This document shows positions 1 through 12,359 of a DNA stretch of 64,000 bases, piece after piece. The position numbers and the translations under genes were made by a program. How positions within the stretch are numbered: the first letter of the stretch is position 1; every line of letters begins with the position of its first letter. Source of the DNA: Papaver somniferum (Eukaryota; Streptophyta; Magnoliopsida; Ranunculales; Papaveraceae); NCBI RefSeq assembly GCF_003573695.1, contig NW_020621603.1, positions 20,013,116 to 20,077,115 on the forward strand, given 5' to 3'. Below the pieces are notes generated by a model. That model was not told where the DNA came from, searched no databases, and saw only the letters and a list, made by a program, of their open reading frames with translations.

Positions 1-1061
1 AGAGATGGATAAATCTCTCTTAATTCTATTAATGAGATTTTCATATGATTTTCTCATTCTAAAGATTTCCTTATGATGCACATCAACATGATTATCTGAA
101 ACAATTATCGGAAATTCCTGATTGTTTCATTTGGCAGAGATTCTCTCTTTTCCTTTCTTCTGGAATCGTTCTTCATCAAAACAAGAAATGTTTCGATATG
201 GGTGAGGAGGAACCTTTCTCCAGAAGCGATTATCAACTCTTACTTCTGATTCTTTTGAGTTGACCTTGTCGGGTTGTGGTATATTCAGTCTTTCTACTGA
301 GGAATGATCTTTCAGTTTTTTAATACAAGAAACTTATTTCAATATTTTTACCACCGTATTTTGAAGAAGTATAAGTTTCCCGTCAAGTGACTGAAAGTTG
401 TATTCCTTAAGATCACGTTTACGGAATCGGTTCAAAGTTTCCTTTGGACAAGATTTCGTCTGATCATCAGTAGATGTAGAAGCTGATTTCTCATCCTCTT
501 TTTGACTTGATGTAGTTAGGAAGACTACCATCATCATGATCTGTTTCGGATGTGATCAAACAAGTTTTGTTATCACAATCTCTCAAAGTCGAGCAAGGAC
601 CTTTGGTTTCTTCATCAGAAGAAATTATAATATAATCATTAGTCAGAGTCATAGGATGTGTCTCTTTATCTTGAGTAAGAGATATACAAAGAGCTTCTAA
701 TTTGACAGTGAGATCCATATTCTCTTGGGCTATAATATTCAGTTGAATGTCTTTATCTCTGATCTCATTCTTAAGAAGATTTGACTTTGTCTTTAATATT
801 AGCACTTTTGTAGAGACAGAGATTTTATAGGCTTTAGGAGTTTTACCAACTCTTTATTAGCATCTCCTTTTCCATCAGAGAACGACTCAGATGTACTCTT
901 GATTTTCGTAACTCCTAGATCATGGGTCAACTAATTGGAAACATCTTCAACTTTTGAGTATTCATACTCTTGTATAACGTTAACTGAATCAGACATAAAT
1001 TCAATTCTTATAGGTTGGATCGCACCAAACACAGATTGTTAGATCTTTTTCGTGTTTTCCT
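1..1061 (-). pseudogene. gag-side interior of large-LTR retrotransposon
   Basis: Next to the primer-binding site at 1062-1073, reading on the minus strand, lies what should be the gag end of a retrotransposon continuing off the left edge. An N-terminal peptide starting MSDSVNVIQEYEYSKVEDVS can be read from about 996, followed by stops and frame changes. Short open pieces at 805-491 and 537-334 are rich in K, E, L and S and look coiled-coil-like. No capsid, zinc knuckle or protease motif is visible. The assignment rests on position and on the tRNA-Met-type PBS, which is common in Ty1/copia; lineage is an inference. Confidence 0.55.
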
Positions 1062-1073
1062 GCTCTGATACCA
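1062..1073 (-). promoter_or_regulatory. primer-binding site, tRNA-Met type
   Basis: On the minus strand this reads TGGTATCAGAGC, the complement of the initiator tRNA-Met 3' end used as primer by many plant Ty1/copia elements. It is separated by two bases from an LTR beginning TGAAAAGACG at 1076, which fixes the element's orientation. Confidence 0.85.
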
Positions 1074-3471
1074 ATTGAAAAGACGAGGGTACCCAAATAT
1101 ACCTCAATCTAAAACTTTTCTACCTATAAGTGCTTTCTCCGAAAGTGATTGTCTATGGACTGAGTCGAGAAAATACAACAAATCGGTTCATACTTCGTGT
1201 GATTGTCTATGGATATGAGATCGAGAAAATACAACAAGAAGATAACTTGCGTGATTGACTATGGATACAAGATCGAGACAATACAACAACGAAGTATGAT
1301 TACTTTATAATACGTTCGGACTTAACCAAACACTATAGGATTGCTATCAAGTAATTAGGAATTAACGTTTGTATATTTTACTTCTAATTATGATAAATCA
1401 ATTATAATTGCGGAAATATAGAAGTAAAAGACACAACAAGATTTTGTTAACGAGGAAACCGCAAATGCAGAAAAACCCCTGGACCTTGTCCAGAATTGAA
1501 TACTCTCAGAATTAAGCCGCTATACAAAATTCAAACCAACTTCGTATAGTTGAGACCAACAACTAAACCTATAGTTCACCTAGTTCCCTCAGTATCCCTG
1601 CGCCTCCAACTTGCAATAAGTCACGCACTTAGAACAATTCCTTTGGTTCGCGATTCCAAATAGTAAAGGAATAACAAATATGTTCGGTAAAAACTCTTTT
1701 CAAAAAACGTGATATGAGTTTGACAAAAGTCTCTTCCGTTTAAACAATAAACTCCTTTGTCGGGTTCTTAGATAAATTTATTCAACAACTACCAAATTAA
1801 TTGTTTAGACTATGCAATCAATACTATGAGTCACAAAGAAATGTATTGATGCTTATCTACGCAACTAATCAATCCAATCTATCAAAAGATAAACCAATTA
1901 TAGTTGGATCCCCAGTCGATCAGGTTTTGTGCACACCAAAGATTATGAACTCAAATAATAAATCTTTTTTGTCTTCAAATCTTCTTAGATCTTCAATAAA
2001 CACCTGCAAACAAAAAACTTGAATCTCTTGTGATCAATCACACACAGAACGGAGTCTGTTAACGATGGATTATCACAAGACGTCTTTAGATCTACAAATA
2101 GTCTAAAGATCCCCGTCGATACTTCGATCTAGTTTGAGTGAATCTTATATCAGAAGAGAAGATTCTCAAGCATAAAAAAACTAGGTGCAATCAAAGTTCA
2201 ACAACCGTTAGTCAATCAAATCAATCGGAAACTAATAATAAACTGCAATATTTATCTAGTTTCCCACCAACGGTACTCGTAGAGCTTCTCAATCCCAAAG
2301 AAGTCTTCAAAACGAGTGGTCGTAAGAGATATCGCCTAATTGTGGTACTTTCCTCTCCGAATAGACGGCTCCACCAGTAACAACACAACTAGGTAGTTTT
2401 GCTGGCTCTGAGGATTAGTTTTCTTGAAATGCAAACTTCAATATTTATAGACCAAGGAAGTTTGGACACCAAGTAATTTACAAAATCGAATATTCTCAAG
2501 GATATGCAATAAAGCCAAAATCGGTTTTCATAATTCCTGGAAATGCTCTGTCCAAATATTGACCGAAATCTCAGTAGAAAATCTCCAATTAGTAAATGCA
2601 CATTACCAATTTTTATTTTCTAAAGATATGCATTTAATTGCTGGAAATTAAAAGCATATAAAATTAAACCTTAATTAAAAGATTCTCAATTTATTTCGAT
2701 CCGGGATTCTCCTTTAGTTATTAAGGAATATATTTGAACAATAATAGATAAGAATTACTGCACATGTTCAAAGTATGTCAACATCTTTATTTTGTAAATC
2801 CTTTTTCATATTTACAGTCTTGGAACCAATTTGCCTCACTTCCAAATGAGTTTAGAATTGGTTCATCTGATTTCCAAGAACTATGTGATTGATCAAAAAC
2901 ATTCAATCACCATTCATGGGTTTTCTACCAAACACAAAGTTCGGTTCTACCTCCAATTGGATACTAGGATCGGTCACACTAGTTTCCATAAAATGGCTAA
3001 CTAAGTACCAGGATCGATTACCACTATTTATGGTACTTACTTGTGATCGGTTGCACAAGTTATAGGATCGGTTACACTAATTACTAAAACTTGTTAACCT
3101 ACTACAAGGATCGATTACACATATTGTGATTAGTCCCACCAAGTTCTAGGATCGGTTACCCAATGACTAGGAATAGTCAGACCAATTACAAATATCGATC
3201 ATACCATCTCAGGTGATTACTTAAGATTGGTTTCACTAATAAAAGTCATACCGATACATAAGTCAGGCATTGTGAATAGTTTACCAAGATATATAAACAA
3301 GTTATGAGCGGTTATACTAATCACACATATTGGTAATCCAAAGATTTGCAATGAATAACAATACCAATAAGCCTAGCGATTTCCCTTTCGATTCGTAAAA
3401 CAAGTTTATGAATTGTATTTCCTTTAAATGAATGTAAAGCATTATTTCCTATGACGAAATCTTCACCCATA

Positions 3472-3800
3472 TGTTGTATTACTACAAAAAATTAACAAAC
3501 ATAAATGGAAATGAATGGTGTAAACACCTGCTGAATCAATGATCCAGGCCAATATCTGGCTTTAAGAAGCGCAACCAACAAACTCTATTTCATAATCATA
3601 ATGAAGGAGATAACCCTTCTCTTACAGCTTATAACAACCAATGATTAACCCTAAGGTTTACTCAATGTATGGATGACACGTTACATAACATCAATGGACA
3701 ATAACAAAGAACTAAGGGCACTCTACTCTTAGCTTGAGGCAGCCAACATATCTCTCATATGTGGATTAAGGAGTGTGATGTTGCACAACAGAATGCAACA
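3472..3800 (-). repeat. 3' LTR of chromovirus-like element
   Basis: 329 bp. On the minus strand it starts TGTTGCATTC and ends AATACAACA, with canonical TG...CA termini. It aligns over its whole length with 8381-8711 with scattered substitutions and small indels. Confidence 0.95.
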
Positions 3801-6800
3801 TTGCCTTCCCCTGAAGAGAATCCTTGTCCTCAAGGATAAATCTATGGTAATGAGCTTTGATGTTGGAGATTTCTTCCCAAGTAGCCTCCTCCAGTGAAGA
3901 ATTTTTCCATTGAATCAAGACCTGTTGCACCAGCTGTTTTCCGATGATGATAGTTCTTGTCTGCAACACTTTCTCAGGCAGCATAATGACAGTTCCAGTT
4001 GGATCGACAACTGGTAATATAGAAGAAGGAGTATGTTGGAGACCAATATGTTTCTTCAACTGTGAGACATGGAAAACAAGGTGGATACGATAACTAGATG
4101 GCAATTCCAATTTGTAAGCTACATTGCGAATCTTCTGCAGTACCTTGAAAGGGCCATAAAACTTTGCTGGAAGTTTAAAGTTTTTCCTCAGGGATACAGA
4201 GGCCTGTACGTATGTATGGTTGAAGCTTCAGATAGAAAAGATCTCCTACCACAAATGATCTTTCAACCCTGGAAATGTCAGCATAGAGTTTTATACGTTC
4301 TTGAGCCTTACTTAGTGATTCTTTGAGTAAGTCTAGCATATTAGCTCTGTTCTTTAAGTATGATTCCACTGCAGCTACAGATGTGGTTGCAGTAGTTGGA
4401 AAAGCCATGTGAGGAGGCACATACCCATATAATGCTTGAAATGGTGACATTTTCAGGCCTCAATGATAGTTGGTGTTGTACTACCATTCTGCTAGAGCTA
4501 TCCATTGACTCCAACTACTTGGTTTGTGGCCACAGATACACCTCAAATAATTCTCCAGGCAGGCATTAACTCTTTCAGTTTGCCCATCAGTTTGAGGGTG
4601 ATAAGCAGTGCTCAAGTTCAGTTCAGTTCCCAAGGATTTGAACAAATCTTGCTAAAAATTGCTGGTGAACACCTTGTCTCTGTCTGATACAATGGAGGAG
4701 GGTAAACCATGTAATTTGAATACATTAGTGAGAAATGCTTGTGCCACAGAAGCAGCAGTGTATCGATGTTGTAGAGCAATGAAATGAGCATACTTTGTGA
4801 GCCTATCAACAATGACTAAAATGACAGATTTTCTATTGCTGACAGGGATGCCATCAATGAAGTCCATGGTGATGTGTTTCCAGGCTTGATCTGGAATAGG
4901 AAGAGGTTGGAGTAAACCAGCATTAGTTGTTTTGTCACTCTTATTCCTTTGGCAAATGTCACAATGGGACACCAACTGTAAAATATCCTTAAGCATTCCT
5001 TGCCAATAAAAATGGCTCTTAGCTCTAATATATGTGGCATGTATACCAGAATGGACACCCATAGCAGAAGCATGTAAAGAATCTAAGAGTTTATGTCTGA
5101 CCTGACCACCAGTGCCAATGTAGAGCCTGTTCTTGTATCTTAAGATGCCTTCCCTGTAGGTGAAGTGAGGAACACTATCAGCTTGGAGAAGTAGCTGTGA
5201 AATAAGTTGTGCTGCTTTGTTATCTTGTTCATAGCTGTGGATGACATCTTGTACCCATGATGGTGTAGAAATAGATATTGCATTGCAAGCAGCTTCAGAC
5301 ATTGGTCTTCTAGATAGAGCATCAGCAACAATATTTGCAGTACCCTTCTTATATTGTATTTCATAATCAAATCCCAAAAGTTTAATGAGATATTTTTGTT
5401 GTAGAGAAGTAGTAATTTTTTGTTTAAGAAAATACTGAATACTTTGATGATCTGTTCTGATGAGAAACTTGTTGGCTTGTAAATATTGCCTCCACCTTTG
5501 CACAACCAGGACAATGGATAGGAATTCCTTCTCATAAGTGGAAAGTGCTCTAGCTCTAGGTCCTAGTGGCTTGCTGAAGTAAGCTATAGGTTTAACTTCT
5601 TGAAGTAGTACAACTCCAATGCAAAGGTCACTAGCATCACTTTCAACCACAAATGGGTTGGTAAAGTCTGGTAAGGCCAAGACATGTGTAGTGTTCATGG
5701 CTAATTTAAGTGCCTCAAATGCAGTTGTAGCAGCTGAGCTCCATAGGAATGAATTCTTTTTGAGAAGGTTGGTGAGTGTCTTGATGATAGCTCCATAGTG
5801 CTGCACAAACTTCCTATAATATCCAGTGAGGCCAAGGAAACCCCTCAGTTCCTTAAGATTATTAGGTACTGGCCAAGACTGCATACAAGCAATTTTTGTT
5901 GGATCTTCAGACACTCCTTCAGCTGTAACTATATGGCCCAAGTATTCCAATTAAGGTTGTCCAAAATAGCATTTAGACATCTTAGCAAATAGCTTATGTT
6001 GTCTGAGTAAGGGAAAAAACTAGCCTTAGATGGTCTAGATGTTCACTCATGCTGTGACTGTAGATGAGAATATCATCAAAGAACACCAATACAAATTTTC
6101 TCAAATATGGCTGAAAGATTTCATTCATCAGTGCTTGGAATATAGCAGGAGCATTGGTGAGGCCAAATTGAATGACTTTAAACTTATAATATCCTTGATG
6201 AGTTCTGAATGTTGTTTTGTGGATATCTTGATCATGCACTCTTATTTGATGATATCCAGCTCTAAGATCAATTTTAAAAAAAAAATGACAGACCCTTGTA
6301 GTTCATCTAGGAGCTCATCTATAATGGGAATATGAAACTTATCTTTGATAGTAATGCTGTTGAGTTTTCTATAATCAAAACAAAATCTCCATGTGTTGTC
6401 CTTTTTCTTGACCAAAAGTATGGGAGAAGAAAATGGACTGTGGCTTGGATGGATAATTCCAGTATGGAGCATTTATTTAATGAGTTGTTCAACTACTCCC
6501 TTCTGGACATGTGGGAACTTATAGGCTCTTTGGTTTACAGGTGATGAAAGTGGTTGTAAGGGAATTGAATGATCAAGACTTCTTTTAGGTGGGAGTGTAT
6601 AGGGTTCCTGAAAAATATCAGTGTATTATTGTAAGAGTGGAAGTATAATTTTTGGAGTTTTAGGGGTTTTGGAGGTGGAGGATATGGATAATAATTGAGC
6701 CACTAAGCCATGTGAGTTGTTGTAGAAGTACTTTTTCACTGCTTCACCACTCATCATCAAGAATGAGTGTTTAGGAGTTGTTCCCTGTAAAGTGATCTTC

Positions 6801-6850
6801 TTATTTTTGTAGTGAAAAGAAATACTGAGTTTTGCAAAGTTGAAAAGCAC
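3766..6850 (-). pseudogene. pol: pol (RT-RNase H-integrase-chromodomain-like) of chromovirus-like element
   Basis: Reverse transcriptase occupies about 6472-5994: [17 protein letters not shown], then [14 protein letters not shown] and the active site [10 protein letters not shown]. The frame breaks at 6240 and near 5950. The 432-codon open stretch 5950-4652 carries the RT connection, RNase H (VVESDASDLCIGVVL) and integrase. The integrase has an H-H-C-C zinc finger (HSGIHATYIRAKSHFYW then CDICQ) and core residues MDFIDG and VSDRDKVF. The third acidic residue lies in YHPQTDGQTERVN past a stop at 4652. The tail (4110-3766) ends in a chromodomain-like VLIQWKNSSLEEATWEE. Stops and frame changes make it inactive. 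Confidence 0.92.
3801..3820 (-). promoter_or_regulatory. polypurine tract of chromovirus-like element
   Basis: Reads TTCTCTTCAGGGGAAGGCAA on the minus strand, directly abutting the 3' LTR start at 3800, as expected for the plus-strand primer. Confidence 0.8.
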
Positions 6851-7011
6851 ATCACCTAATTGTTTTAACCAATATGCTCCAAGAACTATGTCACAACCCC
6901 CTAGTGGAAAGACTCTTAATTATTCTACAAATTTGTGTCCCTGCATGCTCCATTCTAGCTTAGAAAAAACACCTGAGATGATTGTTTGTTCTCCAGTAGC
7001 AACAGTGACCT

Positions 7012-8340
7012 TCAAAGGCGGAGTTGGTGTGACATCACACTGAATTGAAAAAACAATTTACTATCAATGAAGCTTGTGGTGCTACCTGTGTCAATAAGGA
7101 CAGAAACAGTCTTCTTGTTGATGAGACCTGGTATTCTTATTGTCTCACCAGTGGCAGAGCCAGTTAGAGCATGGAGAGATATTTCAACATAAGATTGTAG
7201 GGGAGATTCAGGTGCTTCCTCAAAAATTTCTTCTTCTTCCTCAGTATCTTGTGACTCAGGAGAATCCATGTGAAGCATATAGATCTTCTGTTTCCCTTTA
7301 CAAAAATGGCATGGTTTATATACTACATCACAATTGTAACACAACCCTTGTGATCTCCTTTTGTCCATTTCCTCCTGAGTAAGCCTTTTAATGATAGGAG
7401 GTGTTGGTGCAGACCTTGCTGGAGGTGTAAAAAAAGATTTTGGTGTTATAGGGTTTAATTTAGGTGAAGTGATAATTGGTTTAGGTGGTAAAGGGCCAGG
7501 GGAGTATGTTCTATTGGAATGGTAAGGGGTATTGAAGGATTTTGAAAATGGCATGGGTGATGGGGTCACTATTTGAAGATTTTTTTCTTGTAGTCTAGAT
7601 AATGAAAAAGCATCAACCAAAGTTTGTGGGTGAAACATAGAAACAGATTTGCCAATGTCATCCTTCAATCCACTTAGAAAGCTCATAACAAAGTAGGATT
7701 CACTCAAATATGGGTTCATTCTTAACATTAAAGCCTTTAGTGATTCAAATTCTTCATAATACTCATCTACAGAATTAGTTTGCACTAATTTATTGAAACT
7801 GCCAATAAAATTCTCCTCCACAGGGTTTTCAAATCGAGCACAAAGATGAGTAGATAAATCCTGTCATGTAATTCTATTTATATTAGCTTGAAAATTTAGA
7901 AACCATTTCTCAGCCTTACCTTCAAGGTAGATAGAAGCTATGTCAACCTTCCTGTGTTCCTCAATGTCGTTGAGTTGAAAATAGCGTTCACTCTTTTGGA
8001 TCCACCCTCTAGGATTTTCTCCAACAAATCTTGGAAAATCGAGCTTTGGAATGCGATGGTGCTGATTGACAAAGTTAGAATGATGTTGATGGAAGTAATT
8101 GGAGTTGTCATCCTCATGGTTCTATGAACCACTTGCATCACCAGGTCGATTAGGAATGTTGGACTTACTGAGTAATTGAATGAGATTTCGATTATTCTCT
8201 TGTAAATGTTCCTTGAAACTAGTTTTCACTGTGTCGATCTGAAGAGTAAGATCTGTGGAAAGTGAATTAAGTTCAGATTTAAGTTGAACAATAACAACTT
8301 CATTTGCAGCGGCTTTATCAACAATATCTTTGATCGTCAT
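7012..8340 (-). pseudogene. gag: gag-protease of chromovirus-like element
   Basis: The likely start is ATG at 8340 (MTIKDIVDKAAANE). An N-terminal helical region is broken by a stop at 8122. The capsid part (retrotransposon gag family) follows at about 8030-7620, with PRFVGENPRGWIQKSERYF and AEKWFLNFQ, and a stop near 7860. A proline-rich linker leads to a zinc-knuckle-like segment (CYNCD...CHFCKG, about 7345-7290), an acidic stretch, and a retroviral-type protease with active site VLIDTGSTTSFID near 7110-7072. The reading frame is lost at about 7040. Gag would form the cytoplasmic particle and the protease would process the polyprotein. The DTG triad is intact, but at least two stops and a frame change mark this as a pseudogene. 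Confidence 0.85.
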
Positions 8341-8366
8341 TGAAAAAACATTTGGTGGATAAAACA

Positions 8367-8378
8367 GCTCTGATGCCA
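8367..8378 (-). promoter_or_regulatory. primer-binding site of chromovirus-like element
   Basis: Minus strand TGGCATCAGAGC, one base different from the usual tRNA-Met PBS TGGTATCAGAGC, two bases inside the 5' LTR. The gag start codon (8340) follows 26 bases later. Confidence 0.85.
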
Positions 8379-8380
8379 AT

Positions 8381-8711
8381 TTTTGTATTACTACAACAAA
8401 TTAACAAACAAAATGGAAATGAATGGTGTAAACACCTCCTGAATCGACGATCCAGGCCAATATATGGCTTTAAGAAGCTTAACCAACAAACTCTATTTCA
8501 TTCAAATCATATTGAAGGAGATAACCCTTCTCTTACAGCTTATAACAACCAATGATTAACCCTAAGGTTTACACAATGGATGGCTGACACGTTACATAAC
8601 ATCAATGGACAATATAAAAGAACTAAGGGCACTCTACTCTTAGCTTGATGCATCCAACGTATCTCTCATAAGTGGATTAAGGAGTGTAATGCTGCGCAAC
8701 AGAATGCAACA
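8381..8711 (-). repeat. 5' LTR of chromovirus-like element
   Basis: 331 bp, the partner of 3472-3800. Its PBS-proximal end has mutated from ACAACA to ACAAAA on the minus strand; the outer end is intact. Confidence 0.95.
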
Positions 8712-9592
8712 CCATACCCATACATAATCACAATAGAATTCATACGGTTATGTCGACGTCTTTGTAGATGGGGAAAAACGATTTGCTGGTTTTTAAGGAA
8801 TTGAGGAGACGACCGTACGGAGGAGACTCCTCGAACCGAGCGAAATGTTAAACCTCACACAGATGCACCGCTGTAAAGGGGTGCTTTAGATTCGAGTGAT
8901 CAATCTGTAGTACTCCGGCCTAAATCAAGAAAATGATCGTTCCAGAGTAAATTCGGTCACAAGAGAGGATGGGTTGATCTGTAGGAGGGAAGCTGGGAAA
9001 TGTGTGGAATCAATGGTAATCAAAGATTGTGGGTGTGTGAATTCTGAATATGATAAGCTCTGAATGATTGAAATTGCTCAATTGATGAGTTGATGATCTC
9101 GTGTTGTCAATGAGACGTGAGATTGATGATATTGTTGATGCTGATGGTTCAATCATGATTTAGAGACTTAATTATATTGCTGGAATTTTAGACACCATGA
9201 TCCCATGAAGTGTGACAGTTGATGGAATCAAGGAGTGGGGAAGTGGAGATCGTGTTTGAAACCAGTTGCTCAATGTGTGGAGACTTGGTCGATTTTCCAC
9301 CCACTACCTCGTGAATTCCTTCAACTGATTGCACGACTTGATCGCATTCCATCGTGTGTTTGGACACACGTGTCGTAGACCGCCAGACCAAAACCCTAAG
9401 TGATATCCCCCCAAAGTGACACGATTGACGTCTCGTGGTTTGTTAGTCAATTGATGACTTAGTGGTTTGATGGGACCATGAGGTCGTCGTAAAATTATTA
9501 AGGTTAGAATCTGGAATGATGATCCTTGGATTCAGAAACCCTAATTTGATCAATTGATGATCAATTCATGGTTCGTCAGAATTTCAACCATG

Positions 9593-10685
9593 GGACGAAG
9601 AAGGGAGAGACTACATGGGACCGTGGATCAACCATGTAGTGTCCATATGCTCACGTGAGAAAATACGAAGAACTCCTAAAGAGTTGACGATTTGTCGGTG
9701 GAAGAATGATTAAATGCTGGCTTAATCATTTATTCAAAAATGCTCGTCTGAGCCTTAGGTGAGAAAACCTAATTAATTGTGACGAGGCGAGGGACCGACC
9801 ATGGAGTCATGAAACCGTCCCTGGGTTGTCCTGTGACCGCCTGACGATCACTTCATGAAAATCCAAAGTGTTTGGGAGAGTTTTGGACCTAATACGAGCA
9901 ATTGTGCAAATTAGGTCAAAACTGTGAAAATTGATGGGACCGGCTTCCGTGAGCCAAAGATCCAATCTTGGTCGGTCAAGATAGCGTGATCGTGTCCCCA
10001 AGGCGTCCGCGTCTCAGTCCTGAGAATTTTGATATTTTCTGGCGTGCAATTGAGCATCCATTCGAGAAAATATGCCAAAATTAGGGTTTCGACGAAATTG
10101 AGGAAAACAGCATGAGATGATGAAAAATAATTATAAAATAAGGAATAAGGAGGCGTGGGACCGCCGTGGTCAAGGCATGGTCGGCCGGTCATGACCAGGG
10201 TCCCCTGGTGCCTTTTCCTTAATTTTATAATATTTTGATGATTTTATGAAAAATTCATGAATTTTGAGAAATTTGATGAATTTAGGGAGTTTCCATGAAT
10301 TGAAGGAGTTTTCATGAGTTCAAGGAAGCAAAAAATATTAAAATAATAAAAACAAGGGCGTATGGGACCGTGGAAGGCATGGCCGACCGGCTAGGGCCCG
10401 GTCCCATGAGTTTCCCTAATTTTTTTAATATTTTTAGGTATTTTGATGATTTGAGAGAATTTTTCCTAATTTGAGAGAAATACCATGAAATCAAGGACTT
10501 TGATGAATTCAAGGAAAACTAATAATAAAATAATAAAACAAAGGGGCGTGTGGGACCGTCTAGGGCATGGCCGGCCGGCCAAGGCCCGGTCCCACAAGTT
10601 TTCATAATTTATTTTATTTTATTATTATTTGATGATTTGTGCAAAAATACCATGAAATCAAGGAGTTTTTTCATGAAACTAGAGA

Positions 10686-10718
<33 letters not shown>

Positions 10719-11005
10719 TAAGGAACCGTGGGGTGTGGGACCGATTGGGACCAATGCATGGCCGGTTGACAATGGTCATGCCCCACACTCCTTTCCTTAA
10801 TTTTATATTATTTTTTATGGATTTATGGAAGTACCATGAAACCGAGGAGTTTCCTCGAGACGAAGGAGATTTGATAAAATGAGAGAATTTTCATCAAATC
10901 ATGGAAAATAATAAAAATGCATTAAAAATATAAAACTGGCGTGGGATTGACCATGACACGGTCGGTCGGTCGGTCGTGTGTCCGTGCTCCCAGCACCCTG
11001 GTCAA
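9593..11005. repeat. Series of hairpin-forming units in left LTR
   Basis: GC-rich blocks recur at about 190-200-bp intervals, separated by A/T-rich DNA full of 'atttgatgaa' and 'ttcatgaa' words. Blocks lie near 9593-9645, 9782-9825, 10151-10212, 10355-10408, 10541-10598, 10727-10793 and 10937-11005. Most have the form GGGACCG ... GGCATGGCCGGCCGG ... CGGTCCC, with mutually complementary ends. Corresponding blocks are at about 20368-21775 in the other LTR. Confidence 0.8.
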
Positions 11006-11269
11006 TATTTTTAATTATTTATTATTTTCTTCTCTATTTTGCATAGGTTCATCGTTTCGTTGTATTTTTTAAATACTCGTTCGTGCGGTAATTGTTAGTG
11101 TATCGTCGTTGAATACACCTTCACCATTTGAATCATTTTGATTGGAAACATGCTAATTACCAACACAGGGCTTACTTAGAGGTTTCAGACGCCCGGTTGT
11201 TGATTATTTATTACTAATTGTGGAATTCGGTGGAGAATAATTCACAAAATTGAGCAATAAGATGTTTAT

Positions 11270-11612
11270 TATTAATTCATAAGATCAGCTGAGGATTCGA
11301 CTACGAATTCAGAATAATAAAGTGAGCATTACCATTCCATGGGATCGTAGATTCGACCATAGAATAGGAGTAATTAAGATTTATCTATTACCATTTATGA
11401 GACCAGTTGTGGATTCGATCACGAAATCGGAGTAATGAGATAATATAGTTATTTCTATTCTATGAGAACTAGTCGTGGATTCGACCATGGAATAGGAGCA
11501 ATTGTTTATTGCCATTCCATGGGACCAGTCGTGGATTCGACCATGGAATAGGAGCAATTGTTATTGCCATTCCATGGGACCAGTCGTGGATTCGACCATG
11601 GAATAGGAGCAA
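11270..11612. repeat. Tandem short palindromes in left LTR (about 6 units)
   Basis: Units of about 55-60 bp with the core ATTCCATGG...CGTGGATTCGA...CCATGGAAT, beginning near 11276, 11334, 11393, 11457, 11513 and 11570. The outer arms of each unit pair with each other; the last two units are nearly identical. Confidence 0.85.
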
Positions 11613-12026
11613 TTGCAATTAGGAATATTTAACTTTGTGGCTCTATACGAGCATAAAAAGCTGTCTAGGAGCATTAATTATCCCGATATGAGCTTGTCGG
11701 TAAGCCATATCCTTTATATAGTCAGGGTAAACTCGTTGTTTGTTCCTGAAGACGTTATCGCTCTATACTAGCAGAGCAAGCTGTCTAGGAGCCGTCCATC
11801 TCGTGATACTATATAGAAATAATCACTGAAAGTATTCAGTATTCATGAGATATGCCGTTGTCTAGTCGTGAGACTACATATCTACATGTACTCTGAGAGA
11901 AAGTACTCTCCGTTCAGAATTCGATGAGAGACCCGTGTCTCAATACTCACGTCTGATTGCTGGATCAGAGCTTCGTATAATTATGAGTTCACGATTTTAT
12001 CCCTTGTCGAAAATCCACCATCTATA

Positions 12027-12071
12027 TTAAGTCCCCTGCTTACTGAGGAAAGCTGTGTTCCTCAGTCAGCA
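12027..12071 (-). promoter_or_regulatory. polypurine tract and adjacent hairpin
   Basis: On the minus strand, GCAGGGGACTTAA immediately precedes the 3' LTR and is the best polypurine-tract candidate. Next to it 12037-12050 and 12058-12071 form a 14-bp stem (13 pairs, one mismatch) around a 7-base loop. The tract's first bases are inside the stem. Confidence 0.65.
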
Positions 12072-12359
12072 TTAAATGGTGATTTTACGGCCATAAATAA
12101 CAATACTAGTAATTGAACTTAGTCGTAAGTTGAGACGTTATCGGATTTAGAGATCATGAGCAAACCACGACTTGATGAAGGCTTCAATGTCATGATTGGA
12201 GTGTCGTTTGATGAGCATAAATTGGTGTTGAACCGCTGGTTTGGACGACGAGTCCGTGGTTGGTCAGGATTCGCGGGACGGGCCCATGAAAATAAATCCT
12301 TGTTTTATGAATAGACGCTCGTTCGTTCGTTAGTTTAAGGAACAAACAAAATAGACCTG

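Larger units (their letters stand above)
3472..8711 (-). mobile_element. Complete Ty3/gypsy chromovirus-like retrotransposon
   Basis: A full-length 5,240-bp element in minus orientation. It has matching LTRs (3472-3800 and 8381-8711), a perfect 5-bp target duplication CCATA (3467-3471 and 8712-8716), a tRNA-Met-type PBS at 8367-8378 and a polypurine tract at 3801-3820. The order gag, protease, RT, RNase H, integrase, chromodomain-like tail is that of Ty3/gypsy; short LTRs and total length near 5.2 kb fit the Reina-type chromoviruses (lineage inferred). Several stops make it non-autonomous now. It lies inside the LTR of the element at 1-23260. Confidence 0.95.
8763..12026 (-). repeat. 3' LTR of Tat-like element (3,264 bp)
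   Basis: Begins TGTAGATGGG on the plus strand and ends CCATCTATA (last position but one mutated from CCATCTACA). It carries two internal repeat systems, described separately: hairpin units around 9593-11005 and short palindromes at 11270-11612. Compared with the other LTR it lacks about 325 bp near 9475 and has fewer short palindromes. Confidence 0.92.

Noticed and set aside
9807..10192. Minus-strand ORFs in both LTRs of the Tat-like element (also 20583-20777)
   Set aside because: Their similarity between LTRs only reflects LTR duplication; composition follows the hairpin repeat units.
11270..11612. Possible CRISPR-like array
   Set aside because: Regular palindromic repeats, but they are adjacent LTR-internal tandem units with no unique spacers, in a plant genome.
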